From: CBDATG01 sp965200145
Lineage (GTDB): Bacteria; Chloroflexota; Dehalococcoidia; Lucifugimonadales; Lucifugimonadaceae
Assembly (NCBI GenBank): GCA_965200145.1
Contig: CBDATG010000003.1
Location: 248,001 to 312,000 of the forward strand
Direction of reading: 5' to 3'
Length of the DNA: 64,000 nucleotides
A model generated the notes under the pieces. It was not told the origin of the DNA and did no database searches. It saw only the letters and a list, made by a program, of their open reading frames with translations. Shown piece after piece: positions 17,858-30,800 of the stretch. The position numbers and the translations under genes are program-made. Positions within the stretch are counted from its first letter, which is position 1, and the number at the start of each line of letters is the position of its first letter.

Positions 17858-18890
17858 TCCTAGCTGGTCAGACGAAGCGCGCCTTGTGCACGCCGAGTGG
17901 TGGGAGCAACGCCTAGCGCGCCAGCGTGAGATAGATGCATCCATCGCAGCGAACGCCGATTACGAGTACCTCTACGACAGGCCGTACGAAGACTCCAGCA
18001 AGGTGCGCGTAGCTGGACCCTTCACGGTTGAGTCGGTCTCGCCGCACCGGATGCTACCGGCCGACGACGGCTATGACGACGACTCAACTCTGCGCGACTC
18101 CGACGGCCACGGCGATAACTACACATCGATCATCTTGGAGAACCTTGCAATATCGGGCGTGCAACAGGCGCACAAGAGCGATCGCATCACGTTCACCAGC
18201 ATCGAACCCTGGGCGGGCTCAACGTACATCTCCGCCCAGGGCCAATGCAACATCGGCGACAATGACAGCACGCCGCAACGTGCCGCCATATTCATCGGAC
18301 CAGAATTCGGCACCGTGACGCGCCCTGACCTTGTAGAGGCTGCACGCGAAGCCGCCGAGTCCGGATTCGACATGCTCGTAGCCTGCGCCTTCCAGTACGA
18401 CGCGCAGACTACAGAGATGTCCTCACTCGGCAGGATCACAGTGCTACAAGCCCGCATGAACGCAGACCTGCACATGGCAACCGACCTGAAGCCCAGCGAG
18501 CGCGCCAACCTCTTTGTAGTCTTCGGCGAACCAGACATCGAGTTACAGGACGCGCCCGATGGCAAGCTGCAAGTCAAGATCAAAGGCGTAGATGTCTACG
18601 ACCCGACGACTGGCGATGTCAGGAGCGACAACACCGATGGCATCGCAATGTGGTTCATAGACACAGACTACGACTCCGAGTGCTTCTTCGTCCGGCACGC
18701 CTACTTCCTGGGTGCCCAAGACCCGTACGAACGCCTAAAGACATCCCTGAAGGCAGAGATCAACCGAGAAGCATGGGACACCCTCAACAGTGACACATCC
18801 CGCCCATTCGACCCACCCAGCACTGGACGGTTGGCAGTAAAGGTAATCAACCACCTAGGCGACGAGGTAATGAAGGTGCTAAGGCCGTAA
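17673..18890 (+). CDS. Mod C-terminal part, in the alternative frame
   Basis: The frame is open from 17595, but the first real family residues follow the C tract (MDVRQGFVYRRVPHITLAAI). ATG 17673 would be the earliest internal start. About 405 residues, including EEWEVPREPDPSWSDEARLV and a C-terminal PFDPPSTGRLAVKVINHLGDE, a region normally fused behind the methyltransferase domain in this family and probably used for target recognition or Res contact. With ten C it is either not made or made separately. The end overlaps the convergent giant surface gene by 12 bp. Confidence 0.75.
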   Translation: MDVRQGFVYRRVPHITLAAIANNTEIDIIWKRYQEDLEPLRELLNEASGTSFEEWEVPREPDPSWSDEARLVHAEWWEQRLARQREIDASIAANADYEYLYDRPYEDSSKVRVAGPFTVESVSPHRMLPADDGYDDDSTLRDSDGHGDNYTSIILENLAISGVQQAHKSDRITFTSIEPWAGSTYISAQGQCNIGDNDSTPQRAAIFIGPEFGTVTRPDLVEAAREAAESGFDMLVACAFQYDAQTTEMSSLGRITVLQARMNADLHMATDLKPSERANLFVVFGEPDIELQDAPDGKLQVKIKGVDVYDPTTGDVRSDNTDGIAMWFIDTDYDSECFFVRHAYFLGAQDPYERLKTSLKAEINREAWDTLNSDTSRPFDPPSTGRLAVKVINHLGDEVMKVLRP

Positions 18891-21800
18891 CCGCCCGGCC
18901 ACCTCTCCTATCCTGCGCATCCTGTACATCCCTGTAAATATTAGCGCGCCTAGCAGGAGGGTTAGCAGTAGGACTGCGTAGCCCGGCGTAGTTGCACCAG
19001 TGTCGGGAGCATCCGCCGGCGTGGACGGAGTTGCAGGCGCGGGAGCGGGGACTAGGCCTAGGCGGGCTACTGCTATGGTGGCTGGGAGCTGGGTCAGGGT
19101 GCCGCAGACGGTCAGGTCGCCGGAGAGGGAGCGGATCTTGGTGCTCAGGATGCTCAGGTCGCCGGCGGACTTGCGCTGGACTAGGACCACGTTGGACAGG
19201 TCCGCGCGGAACTCCTGCGGGAATGGGAGGCAGGCCGTGGCAGGCTCGTTCAGGGTGTAGGACGGTATCGGCGGCTCTCCATCGTCTGCTATGGCGTTTA
19301 TGTCGTAGTAGCTGCCTGCCAGGGACATCGTGGCGCCTGGGACCGGGTCAGGCGTCGGTATGTCCGAGGCGGTTGCGCCTATGCCTACTACGGTGCGGTC
19401 CGGGATCGCGCCCGCGGGTGCTGTTACCGTGATGTCGTCGCCCGTGAACGTCCCGCCCTTCGTCGGCGTGAAGACCGTGTATGTGCCGCCCTTGTCGTCC
19501 GTCATGCTGGTCGGTATTGCGCCTGTCGGGTCTACCGGGTCGGGTCGCGGTGCCTGGACTGCCGGGATGCCTGAGACGCGTATCGTGAACGTTGCGGTGC
19601 ACTGCGCGCGCGCTGCGTCGGTTATCTCTGCCGCGCCTTCGTGGTGGCTGGTGCATACGCCGTCGGGCTGGGCCTCGGCGGTGACTATGTAGTTGCCTGG
19701 GCTGCTGGGCGCTGTGTATGTCACGCGCCGCTCATTGTTCGGGGTTGCGAAGGTTCCGCCGGCGCTGCCGGCGCTGCCGTCAGCGAGCTTGTCCATCCAG
19801 CGGAACACCAGCTTGCTACCCGCCTTGCCCGGGATGCTGTTGTCCAGCACTTCCTGCGTGTCGTAGATGTCCACTGTCAGCGCGATCGTGTCGCCGACGC
19901 GGACGCTCACCTCGCGCACTGTCGGGCGGATGGAGTGCACCTCCGCTATGCGCAGCCTCGCGCTGCCGCTGGACTTTGCTATCGGGCTCGGGCCGGCGCC
20001 GGTCTGCATCCGCAGCTCGAAGTCGTGCGAGATGCCGGACTCGAGGCCGGTCACCCACTTGCGCTGGGTGGAGCCGCGATCGCCCTCGTGGTCCACGCGG
20101 ACCCACTCCGACCAGGTCGCGGTGCCGGTCGGCTTGGTGCGGTACTCGTAGTAGTCCGGTGTGTAGAGCGCAGGGCTGGACCACTGCAGCAGTATCACGC
20201 CGGACGACTCTGATGCCTCGAAGTCCTCGGGTGCCTCCAGCGGTGCAGCCTGCGCCGTTGCCGTCAGCGGCGTCGTGAAGCCCATCGTCGCACCGGGGCC
20301 GGTATAGGCGCGCACCTGGATCTGATACTCCACTCCCGGCACCAGGTCGGGTATCAGGAACTGGTTGGCGCTCGCCTGCGGTGTCACCTTGTACCAGCGC
20401 GACCACTCGCCAGGGTTGGCGGTGCGATGTCTGTAGATGAACGGGTCCGTTCCGCCGGGCAGCTCGATGGCGATGCGTCCCGGTATGGCTGCCGCGTCCA
20501 CGGCGTATGCGGCATGTATCGCCGGCACGTTCGGCCGCTGGTCCATGAATGTCGCGCCGCGTGCTGATGCCGTGCCTCGTGCCACCACAGTGGACTTGCC
20601 CACATTCGTTATCGCAGCGCGCAGCTCGACGGTGTAGCCCACGCCTTCGTCAAGTAGCGTGATCGTCGTGCTGGTAACCGTCGCGGCTACGGACTGCCAC
20701 GTCGCGTCGTCTGGCCATGTGACGTTCGACGAGAGTGTGTAGCGGTACTCGTAGCTGGTCGCGCCGTTGACCGCCATCCATGAGATGTCGATCTCGCCGG
20801 GGAATACTCCCGTTGTCGCGGTGAAGGATGCCGGCGTCGGTACAGGTGTCGGAGTGCCAGTCGTCGAGACCGGAGCAGATGCGCCGACGGTCTGCATCAC
20901 CGCACGCACCTCGAATGTGCGCGGCATGCCAGCAAGCAGCCCTGTGTAGGTGTACGGGCTCGCCGTGGCCGATGTCCAGGACGACCACGCGCCGGTTGTG
21001 CCTAGTCTGTGTCGCAGCTCGTAGCGCAGGATCGTCACGCCGGTGGGCGCGCTCCAGCTCAGGACAACCTCGCCGGGATTCGTGCCGCCGCTCGCGCTGA
21101 AGCTTGTCGGCGGCGGGACTGGCCTGGCGGCCTGCGTGCCGAGTTGCGGCAGGCTGTACTGTATCGCCTGGTTGGCGAAGACGCGCACCTGCACGTGGTA
21201 GCGGGTGCCCGCCTGCAGTCCGCTGATCGTGTAGGTCGTCTCGTCGCTCTGGAGCGTGCCCGTGTCGCCGCTGTCCTGCACCTCTGCCCAGTGCCCGGCG
21301 CCGCTCGACGGGTAGGTCGCCGCGGTCGCCAGCTTGTAGCGGTACTCGTAGTGCGTAACCGGCGCCGGCAGGGCGGGCCTGTCCCAGTCGATCTTTATGT
21401 CGCCCGGGTTCGGGCCGTGTGCGAATGTGAGGTTCGCAGGTCCAGGAGTCGTCTGCGCCTGCGCCGTCGCAGTTGGAGTCGGCAGGCTGTTGCTGCCTGC
21501 TACGACTGCGCGCAGCTGCACGTTGTAGCTCGACCTGGCAGTGAGTCCGGTGATGGTGTAGCTCGTGCCGGATCCCGCGGACGCCCAGAAGCCTGCGCCA
21601 GAAGTCGGGTAGGTGTTCACGCTGGTCAGCTTGTAGCGGTACTCGTACGTCGCATTCGTGACAGCAGACCACGAAAGGTCTATCTCGCCGGCATCTGAGC
21701 CGCTGCTGGCGGTGAAGCTGCCCGGGATGGGAACATCGGATGCGCGTGCAGTCAGCGTCGCGGTTGCGGCGGACGCGCCGACTGCGTTGGACCAGTGGAA

Positions 21801-24800
21801 TCGCAGCTCGACGTGATAAGACACGCCGGCGGTCAGGCCGGTGAAGGTGAGTGACGATTCGTTGTGTGCGCCATCAGTACCGGAATCGGCGATGTCGGTC
21901 CATCCGTACGGGGCGGCCGCGGGCCAGCCGATCGTCGGTCCACCAGTCGCTGTGGACTTGCGCCGGTACTGGTACTTCGCCTCGCTACCGCTGGTGGCAG
22001 ACTGCGCCGTCCAGGTCAGGTCTATCGCGCCGGCAGTTGACGCGGCGGTGGACGCGGTGAAGCCGGCCGGGACTGGCACGACCGTGGTCGTCCCCCGCAC
22101 GGTTGCGGCGGCGGACATGAGCGAGCTGGAGGGCACGAAGCGCACCTCGATGTCGTGCTGTCGTCCGTTCATGAGATCCGTCAGCGTGTAGGACGCCGTT
22201 GTCAGCCCGCTGCTCGGGACATCGGTCCAGCCGCCGCCGGACGGCCAGGAACCGCCCTGCAGCCTCGCGCGGTACTGGTACTTGGCAGCCGAGAAGCCCG
22301 TCGTGATCGCCGTCTGCGCGTCCCATGTCAGCGCGATCTCACCGGGGTTTGTGCCGCCTGCGGCGCGCAGGTTTGCAGGCCGCGCCAGGCCGGAGCGCGC
22401 ACCCGTTGCGGATACCGCCTCGCTGTGGTAGTTGGCAAGCTTCGGCGGCTCGCCAGTCGTGTCCGTGCCATCGTCTATCGCGGCGCGCAGCTGGATGTCG
22501 TACAGCGTGTATGCTGTCAGGCCGGTTATCGTGTACGACGTCGTGTTCGCCGCCGGTATGTTGGTCCAGCCCAGAGGCGCGCTGGTCGGCCAGGACGCGG
22601 ATGCCAGCTTCGTGCGGTACTGGTACTGCACGACAGCATCCCCAGTCGGCAGGCCGGCGGCCGCGAGCGCGGTCCATGTGATGCCTATCTGGCCAGGGTT
22701 GGCGCCGATCGTGGCGTTCAGCGTGGTCGGCGCGGCGACCTCCTTCGCCGTCGCCGTGGCAGTGGTGCTGGCACCCGGCTCACTCGCACCGGAGCCTGAC
22801 TGCGCACGGACCTGCACCGTGTAGCCGACACCAGCCCAGAGGCTGGTTATCGTGTACGCCGTCTCGTTGGAGCGGCCGTCTGAGCCGGAGTCCGGGACGT
22901 CCTGCCATTCGATGTACGCGCTGTCGGCCTGACTGGTGCGCTTGTGGCGGTACTGGAAGCCGGTGTGCGTGCCACCGGTTGGCACCGTCCAGCCTAGGTC
23001 TATCTCACCCGGGTTCGTGCCGGTCGTCGCGGTGTAGCTAGTCGGCGGCGACTGCGGCTGTGCGTTCGCAGTATCCGACGAAGTGGGACCAAAAGTGGCA
23101 GCGGCGGTGTGCGCACGCAGCTCGAAGTCGTAGGTGCTGCCGCCGGTCAGACCGGTCACCGTGTAGGAGGTCTCATCGGCGAGGGATGAGCCGGTGTCCG
23201 TGCCGTCCGGGACGTCCGCCCAGCCGAACGGCGATGTCGCCGGCCAGTCGGCTCCCATGAGTTTGCTCCGGTACTGGTACTTCGTGATGCCGGACACCGC
23301 ATCCCATGACAGATCCACAGTGTCGGTCACCGAGCCCGATGTCGCGCTGAAGTTCGGCGGCGCGGGTATCGCGGACGCAGTGGCGGTCGTGGTCGCCGCG
23401 GCGGATGCGCCGACGGCTGTGGTCCAGGAGAAGCGCAGCTCCACGTCGTACAGCGTGCCGGCGCTCAGCCCGGTCACCGTGAAGCCGTCCTCGTCGTAGG
23501 TGTGCGAGTTGGTGTCGTCGCTGTCGCCGATGTCGGTCCAGCCCATGGCGCTGGTGGTCGGCCATGCAGTGCCGTCCGCCTTGATGCGGTACTGATGCTG
23601 CGACGAGCTGTCGGTGGAGTCCATCTGCGCGTCCCATGAAAGGTCCACGGCGCCCGCGGCGGACAAGGACGTAACAGCCCGGAAAGTGGTCGGAGTCCGC
23701 ACCGCCGTGGGAGTGCCACGCACCTGCGCGGGGTCGGACATCAGCGAGCTGGAAGGCACGAAGCGCACCTGCACATCGTGCGCCTGGCGGTTCGGCAGCC
23801 CGGTGATGGTGTGCGACGCCGTCGTCAGGCCGCTGCTGGGGATGTCGGACCACGTCACGCCAGTCCAGGCGGTCGTCGTGGCGAGCTTCGTGCGGAACTG
23901 GTACTTCGCAGCCGAGAAGCCGGAGCTGATCGCCGTCTGCGCCGTCCACGTCAGCGCTATCTCTCCCGGGTTCGTGCCGCCCGTCGCCTGCAGCGGCGCC
24001 GGTATCGCAAGCCCGGAGAGCGTGTTCGTGTCGGACGCGGAGCTGCTGTAGTACTCCGCCGTCGTCGCAATGCCCTCGTCGTTGTCGTGGATCGCCGCGC
24101 GCAGCTCGACATCATATGCAGTGTACGCCGTCAGACCGGTGATCTTGTAGCTCGTCTCATCGGCTTGGCCGTCGGCAGGATCGTCCTGGTCCGGCACCTG
24201 CGCCCAAGAACCTGCACCAGTGGTCGGGTACGAGGTTGCGCTGTTCAGCTTGTAGCGGTACTCGTAGCGCACAACCGCGTCGGATACCGCCGGTGTCCCG
24301 GGCGTCGAAGGCAGTCCAGAGGTGATGGCGTTCCACGACAGGTCTATCTCGCCAGGACCAGTGCCGCGCGTCGCGGTGAAGCTCGTCGGCGCAGCGACTA
24401 CCTGTGCGGTCGCAGTCGCAGTCGTACCCGCGCCGGGAGTGCTCGGTCCGTCGTTCGATTCGGCGCGTATCTGGACGTCGTAGCTGATACCTGCCCAGAG
24501 GCTGGCGATGGTGTACGAGGTCTCGTCGGAGCGGCCGTTGGATCCGGAGTCCGGGACGTCCGTCCATGAGCTCGGGTATGCGCCCTGTGCCGTGCGCTTG
24601 TATCGGAACTCGAACCCGGTGTGCGTCGCCGGTGTGACTGACGGTGCGGTCCATGAGATGGTTAACTCGCCGGGGTTTGTGCCAGCGGAGGCTGTGAGCC
24701 CCGTCGGCGGCGCTTGTGTTTGCGCCGTGGCCGTCTGCTGCGCCGCGGCGGGCCCATTGGCGGACGCGGTGTGCGCCCTGACCTGGAAGTCGAAGCTGTC

Positions 24801-27800
24801 GCCGACCGCCAGACCGGTCACAGTCAGCGAAGACTCGTTCGCAAGGCCATCGCTGGCCGAGTCCGGGACGTCGTTCCAGGCACCGCTCCCGCTGGTCGGG
24901 TACTGGGCATCGCCCGTGGGCTTGTACTGGTACTGGTACTTCGTTGCGCCTGTGACGAGGTCCCATGACAGGTCCACGGTTCCTGCCGCCGTGCCGGACG
25001 ATGCGCTGAAGTTCGGCGGCGCCGGGATGGTGGACGAAGTAGCAGTTGCTGGGACTGATGTCGAGTTCCCGTATGTCGAGTTCCAGAAGAAGCGCAGCTG
25101 GAAGTCGTAAGACGTGTTGGCAGTCAGGCCGGTCACATTGACGCTGGTCTCGTTGTAGTGGCTCGCATCGCTGTCGCCGACGGTGGTCCCGCCGTCGTCC
25201 ACGTCGTTCCAGGTCTGCGACCCCCAGGATGCGGACGCGAGCTTGTAGCGGTACTGGAACTTCGACACGGCGAGCATCGATGCCGTCTGCTCATCCCATG
25301 ACAGCCTGACCGCGTTGACTGCATCGGTGGATGCAGCGGCGGTGAAGTTGACCGGGGGCAGGACGATTCCGGTGCGGATGCCAGTCAGCGTCGGGAGGTA
25401 GTTCTGGTCGGGCCAGTTGTGTTCACCGGTGGTGTTGAACATCATCCTGACGTCGTACAGCTCGCCGGCGTTGAGCCCGGTGAGTTGGTGTGAGTCTGCG
25501 GTCTCGTCGGCGATGTTGATCCAGGACTGCCATGCGCTGGCGGATGAGAGTTTGGTGCTGATGTGGAATCGGCGCCACGACTCGGTGTACACCGTCTGTT
25601 GCGTCCATGAGACGTCGATGGATCCCGGTGCGTCGCCTGCGGTGGCGGTCATACCTTGCGGGTGGTATCCCGCGCGCACGTCGGACACCCTCGTGGCGGT
25701 ACCCGTGGACGTACCGACGACGAAGCGCACCTCGACTTCGTATTGACGGTACGGGGTAAGTGAGCCGATCGTGTATGCGCTCTCGTTGTATGCGTGCGAG
25801 TCAGCGTCGGCAGTGCTGTCTGGCACATCCGACCATGTGCCCCACGCCGCGGCACCTGTGAGCCTGTACCGCACCTGGTACTTGGCGGTGGCGGCTGTCA
25901 CCGATGTCTGGGCAGTCCAAGTCAGGTCGATCTGCTGCCACGTGACGCTCGTCACGGCGGTGAGATTGTCTACTGCTGGCACGGCTAACGGTGTTGCGGT
26001 GACTGCCGCGGCGGCGGATGCGCCGACTGCGTTGTTCCAGTAGAATCGCAGCTCGAAGTCGTAAGCCGAGCCGCCTTCGAGTCCGGTGACCGTGTGCGTG
26101 GCCGTGGCGTGAGTCGAGCTGGGTATGTCGGCCCATCCGAACGGGCTCGTTTCCGGCCAGTCCGCGCTGGACTTCTTGTATCGCACCTCGTATTTGGCCT
26201 GGGTGTTCGTTGTCGCCGTCTGAGCGGTCCAGCCGAGGTCGATTGTGCCGTAGGTAGCGGTTGCGTTCAACGTCGAGATCGCAGCGACGGCGGTTGTCGT
26301 GACCGTGTCCGAGACGGCGGCGCTGGGTCCGGTGTAGTGGAACCGGATCTGTACCTCGATGCTCTGTCCGTTGGGAGCGTCGAATGAGTAGCTGTTAGTT
26401 GCGTGATCGGATCCTGGGATCCTGGTCCAGCCCTGGGTGCTGTCTGTGGGCCAGTTCTGTCCGGAGATTCGATATCTGAACTGGTAGAACGGGACGGAGG
26501 TTTGGACGGCTGTCTGTGCAGGCCATGAGAGGCTGACCTGTCCTGGGTCTGAGCCTGCTGTTGCGGTCAGGCTTGCCGGAGCGGTCACGGTGAGCGGAGT
26601 AGCAGTGACCGCCGCTGGTGCGGACGCTCCGATCGCGTTGCTCCAAACAAAGCGTATCTCGAAGTTGTGTGAAACGCCCTCCACGCCCGTGACCGTGTAT
26701 GAGTTCGTGGCGTGTGTGGAGCCGGAGATGTCGGTCCAGCCTTGGGTTGCGTCTGTTGGCCAGCTGTCGGTAGCCTTCTTGTATCGTACCTGGTAGTCTG
26801 CCTCGCTGTTAGTGGAGGCAGTTTGCGTGTCCCATGCGAGCGCCATGGCTCCTCTTGCGGCGGTTGCCGTTAACCCGGTCGGTGCTGCGACTTCCTTTGC
26901 CCGAACGCCCTCGACACGCGGGATGAATTCAAGGTCATTCCACGGCCAGGCGTTTCGGTTCGTCAAATGTGCCATGAACATAACCCTGACGTCGTACTCC
27001 ACGTTGTTCTTCAGTCCGGTTAACTGGTAGCTCATCTCGTCATGTGTGTGTGAGTCCGCGTCGGTGCTGTCGATTACTTCATTCCATGAGCCCCAAGTGT
27101 CGGACGTGGATGGCTTGGCACTGGCCACGAATCTCTGGTGCTGACCCGTTACCTGGGTTTGCTTTGTCCATGTCAGGTCGATTGTGCCTGGAGTGCTGCC
27201 GGGGACGGCTTCCAATCCGCGTGGCTGGTATCCGGAGGTGATGTCGTTGACGCGTGCGAATGGACCCTCGACATCGCCGATGACCATTCGTGCCTCGATG
27301 TCGTAAGTGCGGCGAGTCCCCAATCCGGTGAAGGTGTATGCCGCCTCGTCATGTGTGTGCATGCCCGTGTCGCTGCTGTCAGCGACATCGGTCCAGGCTC
27401 CCCATGCAATGGCGGAGTCGAGCAAAGTCCGGACCTGGAACTTGGCATCGTCTTCTGTCACCGTTGACTGCTGTGTCCATGAGACGTTGATTTGTCCTTG
27501 CAGGAGGCTGGTCGCGGCGTTGAGTCCGGCCACGGCAGGCACTGCGGTTGGTGTTACGGTGGCACTTGCCGCGGCGGACGCGCCCACTGCATCGTTCCAG
27601 TGGAATCGCAGCTCTACATCGTATGGCACAGCATCCAGGCCGGTGCCGCCGTTGATTTCATGTGAGTTCGTCGAGTGGTCGGAACCGGAGACCGTTACCC
27701 AACCCAAACTGCCGATGGTTGCCCAGCTCTCGCTCGACTTCTTGTATCGCACCTCGTATTTTGCCTGGGTGTTCGTTGTCGCCGTCTGAGCGGTCCAGCT

Positions 27801-30800
27801 GAGGTCGATGGCGCCGTAGGTAGCGGTTGCGTTGAATGTTGAGATCGCAGCAACGGCGTTTGTCGTGACCGTGTCCGAGACGGCGGCGCTGGGTCCGTCG
27901 TAGTGGAATCGGATCTGTACTTCGATGCTCTGTCCGTTGGGAGCGTCGAACGAGTAGCTGTTAGTTGCATGACCGGATCCTGGGATTCTTGCCCATCCCT
28001 GTGTGCTGTCGGTAGGCCAGCTCTGTCCGGAGATTCGATATCTGAACTGGTAGTACGGGACGGCGGTTTGGACGGTTGTCTGTCTTGTCCATGAAAGGCT
28101 GATCTGTCCCGGGTCGGAGCCTGCTGTTGCATTCAGGCCGGTTGGAGCAGTTATTGTGAGCGGAGTAGCAGTGACTGCCGCTGGTGCGGATGCTCCGAGC
28201 GCGTTGCTCCAAACGAAGCGGACCTCGAAGTTGTGTGACACGCCCTCCACGCCCGTGACCGTGTGCGAGTTCGTGGCGTGTGTGGAGCCGGAGATGTCGG
28301 TCCAGCCTTGGTTTCCGGCTGTTGGCCAGCTGTCGGTTGCCTTCTTGTATCGTACCTGGTAGCCAGCCTCGCTGTTATTCGTTGCGACCTGCGTGGTCCA
28401 TGCGAGCGCCATGGATCCTCGTGCGGCGGTTGCCATGAGTCCGGTCGGAGCGGCGACGGCGCCGGTCGTCGCGGTGACCGTAGCGGCCGCAGAATTGCCG
28501 ATCGTGTCGTTCCAGTGGAAGCGCAGCTCGACATCGATTTTTCGGTTGTTCAACAGTCCGGTGATGGAGTGAGAGGTCGAGGAGTGAGAGCTGCCGGATA
28601 TTGTCGCCCATCCTTCCGTGTTAGTCGTCGGCCACGGTTCGCCCTGATACCTGTAGCGTATTTCGTAGTTTGCATTGCCGCTTATGTTGTCGGACTGTGA
28701 GTCCCAGGTGAGTGAGAACGCGCCTGGGTTGCCGGTTGTCGCCGACAGCCCGGTCGGAGTTGGCGCGGCGGTGGCAGTGGCAGTGGTCGGCGTGGCGGTC
28801 AGAGCACCGAGCGCGTCGGTCTGGTGCACGCGCACCTCGATATCGTACTCCGCGCCGCCTCGGAGCCAGGCGAACGTGTGGCTCGTCTCGTCATGCAGGT
28901 CTGTCCCGGAGTCGCCCGGACTGTCTGGCACGTCTTCCCACCCGAACGGCGAGTCCGCGGGCCAAGGCTGACCCTTCAGCTTCCGTCGGATCTGAATCTT
29001 GGCCTGGGAGGTGGTGGCTACGGTCTGTTGCGTCCAGGTCACGTTTATGGTGCCTGGAGCTGTTCCGCCGGTCGCACTCAAGTCGGCAGGGACTGCGTAG
29101 GCGGCGGCGCTGGCGGTGCTGCGGTTCGTGAAGTAGTCAGCTTCCGAATCGGAATCCGTGCCATCGATGCCGCCGACGAGCTGGATACTGTATGTGGTGT
29201 CTGGCGTGAGTGAGTTGGCGGGTATGGTGTGGCTTGTGCCGGTTCCAGCGGTCAACCATGCGCCGTAAGACGCGTCGGACTGCGGTTTGTAGCGGTAGTA
29301 GTACTGGACAACCGAGTGGTTGGCGGGCAGTGCGCTGGAGCTGATGGCGTTCCAGCTGAGGGCGATTGTGCCGATCGTCGTTGTGCCAGTAGCCGCGCTG
29401 AATCCGCTGAGCCAGTTGGCAGCAGTGGTCGTGGCGGTGCCTGCGACAGGCGTGCTGGGCGGGCCGGTAGTGGTCAACACACGCAGCTGGACCGCATAAG
29501 CGACTCCAGATTCGGGAGCGGGTGCGCTAACCGACTTGGTGCCGGATGCCAGCGTGATCGGTGCCACCTGCCACGGTTGCCAAGGTTCGTCCGCGGACGG
29601 CCGCCATCGCAGCTGATATGCGACGAAGTTCGCGCTTGCGGCGTGTGTGAACTGCACCGATACGGAACCGCGCGCACCGTTTGCGCTGATGGCGGGTGCC
29701 GTCGCGGCGGTGTCTGTAGTCTCGTGCGGCGGAGTCCAGTGCGGTTGAATCTGGCAGTCTGGAGCATTGCCGCCGACATAGTCGTAACGCCCGGGTCCCG
29801 CACTCTGCGTGCTCAGGCACGAAGTCACGGTGCTTGCCTGGTATCCGGTCGTAGTTCCGCCGGCGTTGAACCAGTAGTCGGTGCCGGTCAGTGCCAGGTT
29901 TGCCACCGTCCTGCCGCCGTGCGGCGCGGCGATTACGGTCTCTATCGCCGTCCGAAGCCCATCGCCTGCCGAAGTGTTCGGGCTCGTAGTGTCGACGTAG
30001 GGTGTGATGTTCGCCAGCACGCCTGTGAAGAGCTTGTTGGAGTAGTAGTGGTCGGCGACAGTGTTACCCGCGAGGTGCAATCCCAGCGCGTGAGTGTATG
30101 GCCCGCTCGCACTGGGCTTGTAGCCGAGGTTGACGAGCTTTTCAAACCAGCGTGTGTTGATACGTGTGAGTGAGTTGTCGGATAGGTCCAAGCCGTTGAG
30201 GTGTGGCAACGTGTCGAAGATTCGTCCTGGCAGTCCGGTGTCGGTGAGCTGGTTGCCGTTCAGCAGCAAGGAGTTACCGCCGAGATCGGTGACGGCAGCG
30301 ACACCGGCGAACAGGTCGGGGTGCAGGGCGGTCAGCTTGTTGTTTGAGAGGTCGAGGTGACGCAGGGGGAGGCCTTGGAATATCCTTGGCGGTAGCGATT
30401 CGATGTCGTTGCCGCCCAGTTCGAAGTGCCCTGCGTTGGTCAGATACTCGAAGTCGTCCCAGTGAAGCGCGGTGAGGCGCATCGACGCGGGGAATGTCCT
30501 GTCGGGCCGCAGGTTGAACGTGTGATCTGCATTCGTGACGACGAGGTCAGTGAGGTTGGTGATGGAGACGTTGCGCGTGTCTGCCGAAGAAGTGCACGGT
30601 GTCAGAGCGGTCACGTCGGCTGGCGTTGAGGTGACCCCGGCGCGTCTAACATCGTCTTTCAGGTGTCTGATGATCTCGTTTGCGACTGCCAGTGTGCGGG
30701 TGCATAGGTTGACGGTGTCCGCGCCTGTCTTGCTCCGGTCGAGCGGCAACGTCATGTCGTGTCCCCATCCCTTCAGGACGGGCAGGTTGGTCTCGTCGCC

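Noticed and set aside
19641..20213. Long open frames on the plus strand opposite the giant genes (for example 19641-20213, 22155-22799, 29229-30173, 47811-48830)
   Set aside because: They have no SD sites, no recognisable domains and Arg/Val/Gly-heavy composition. They are shadows of the strongly coding minus strand, whose FN3 repeats are unambiguous.
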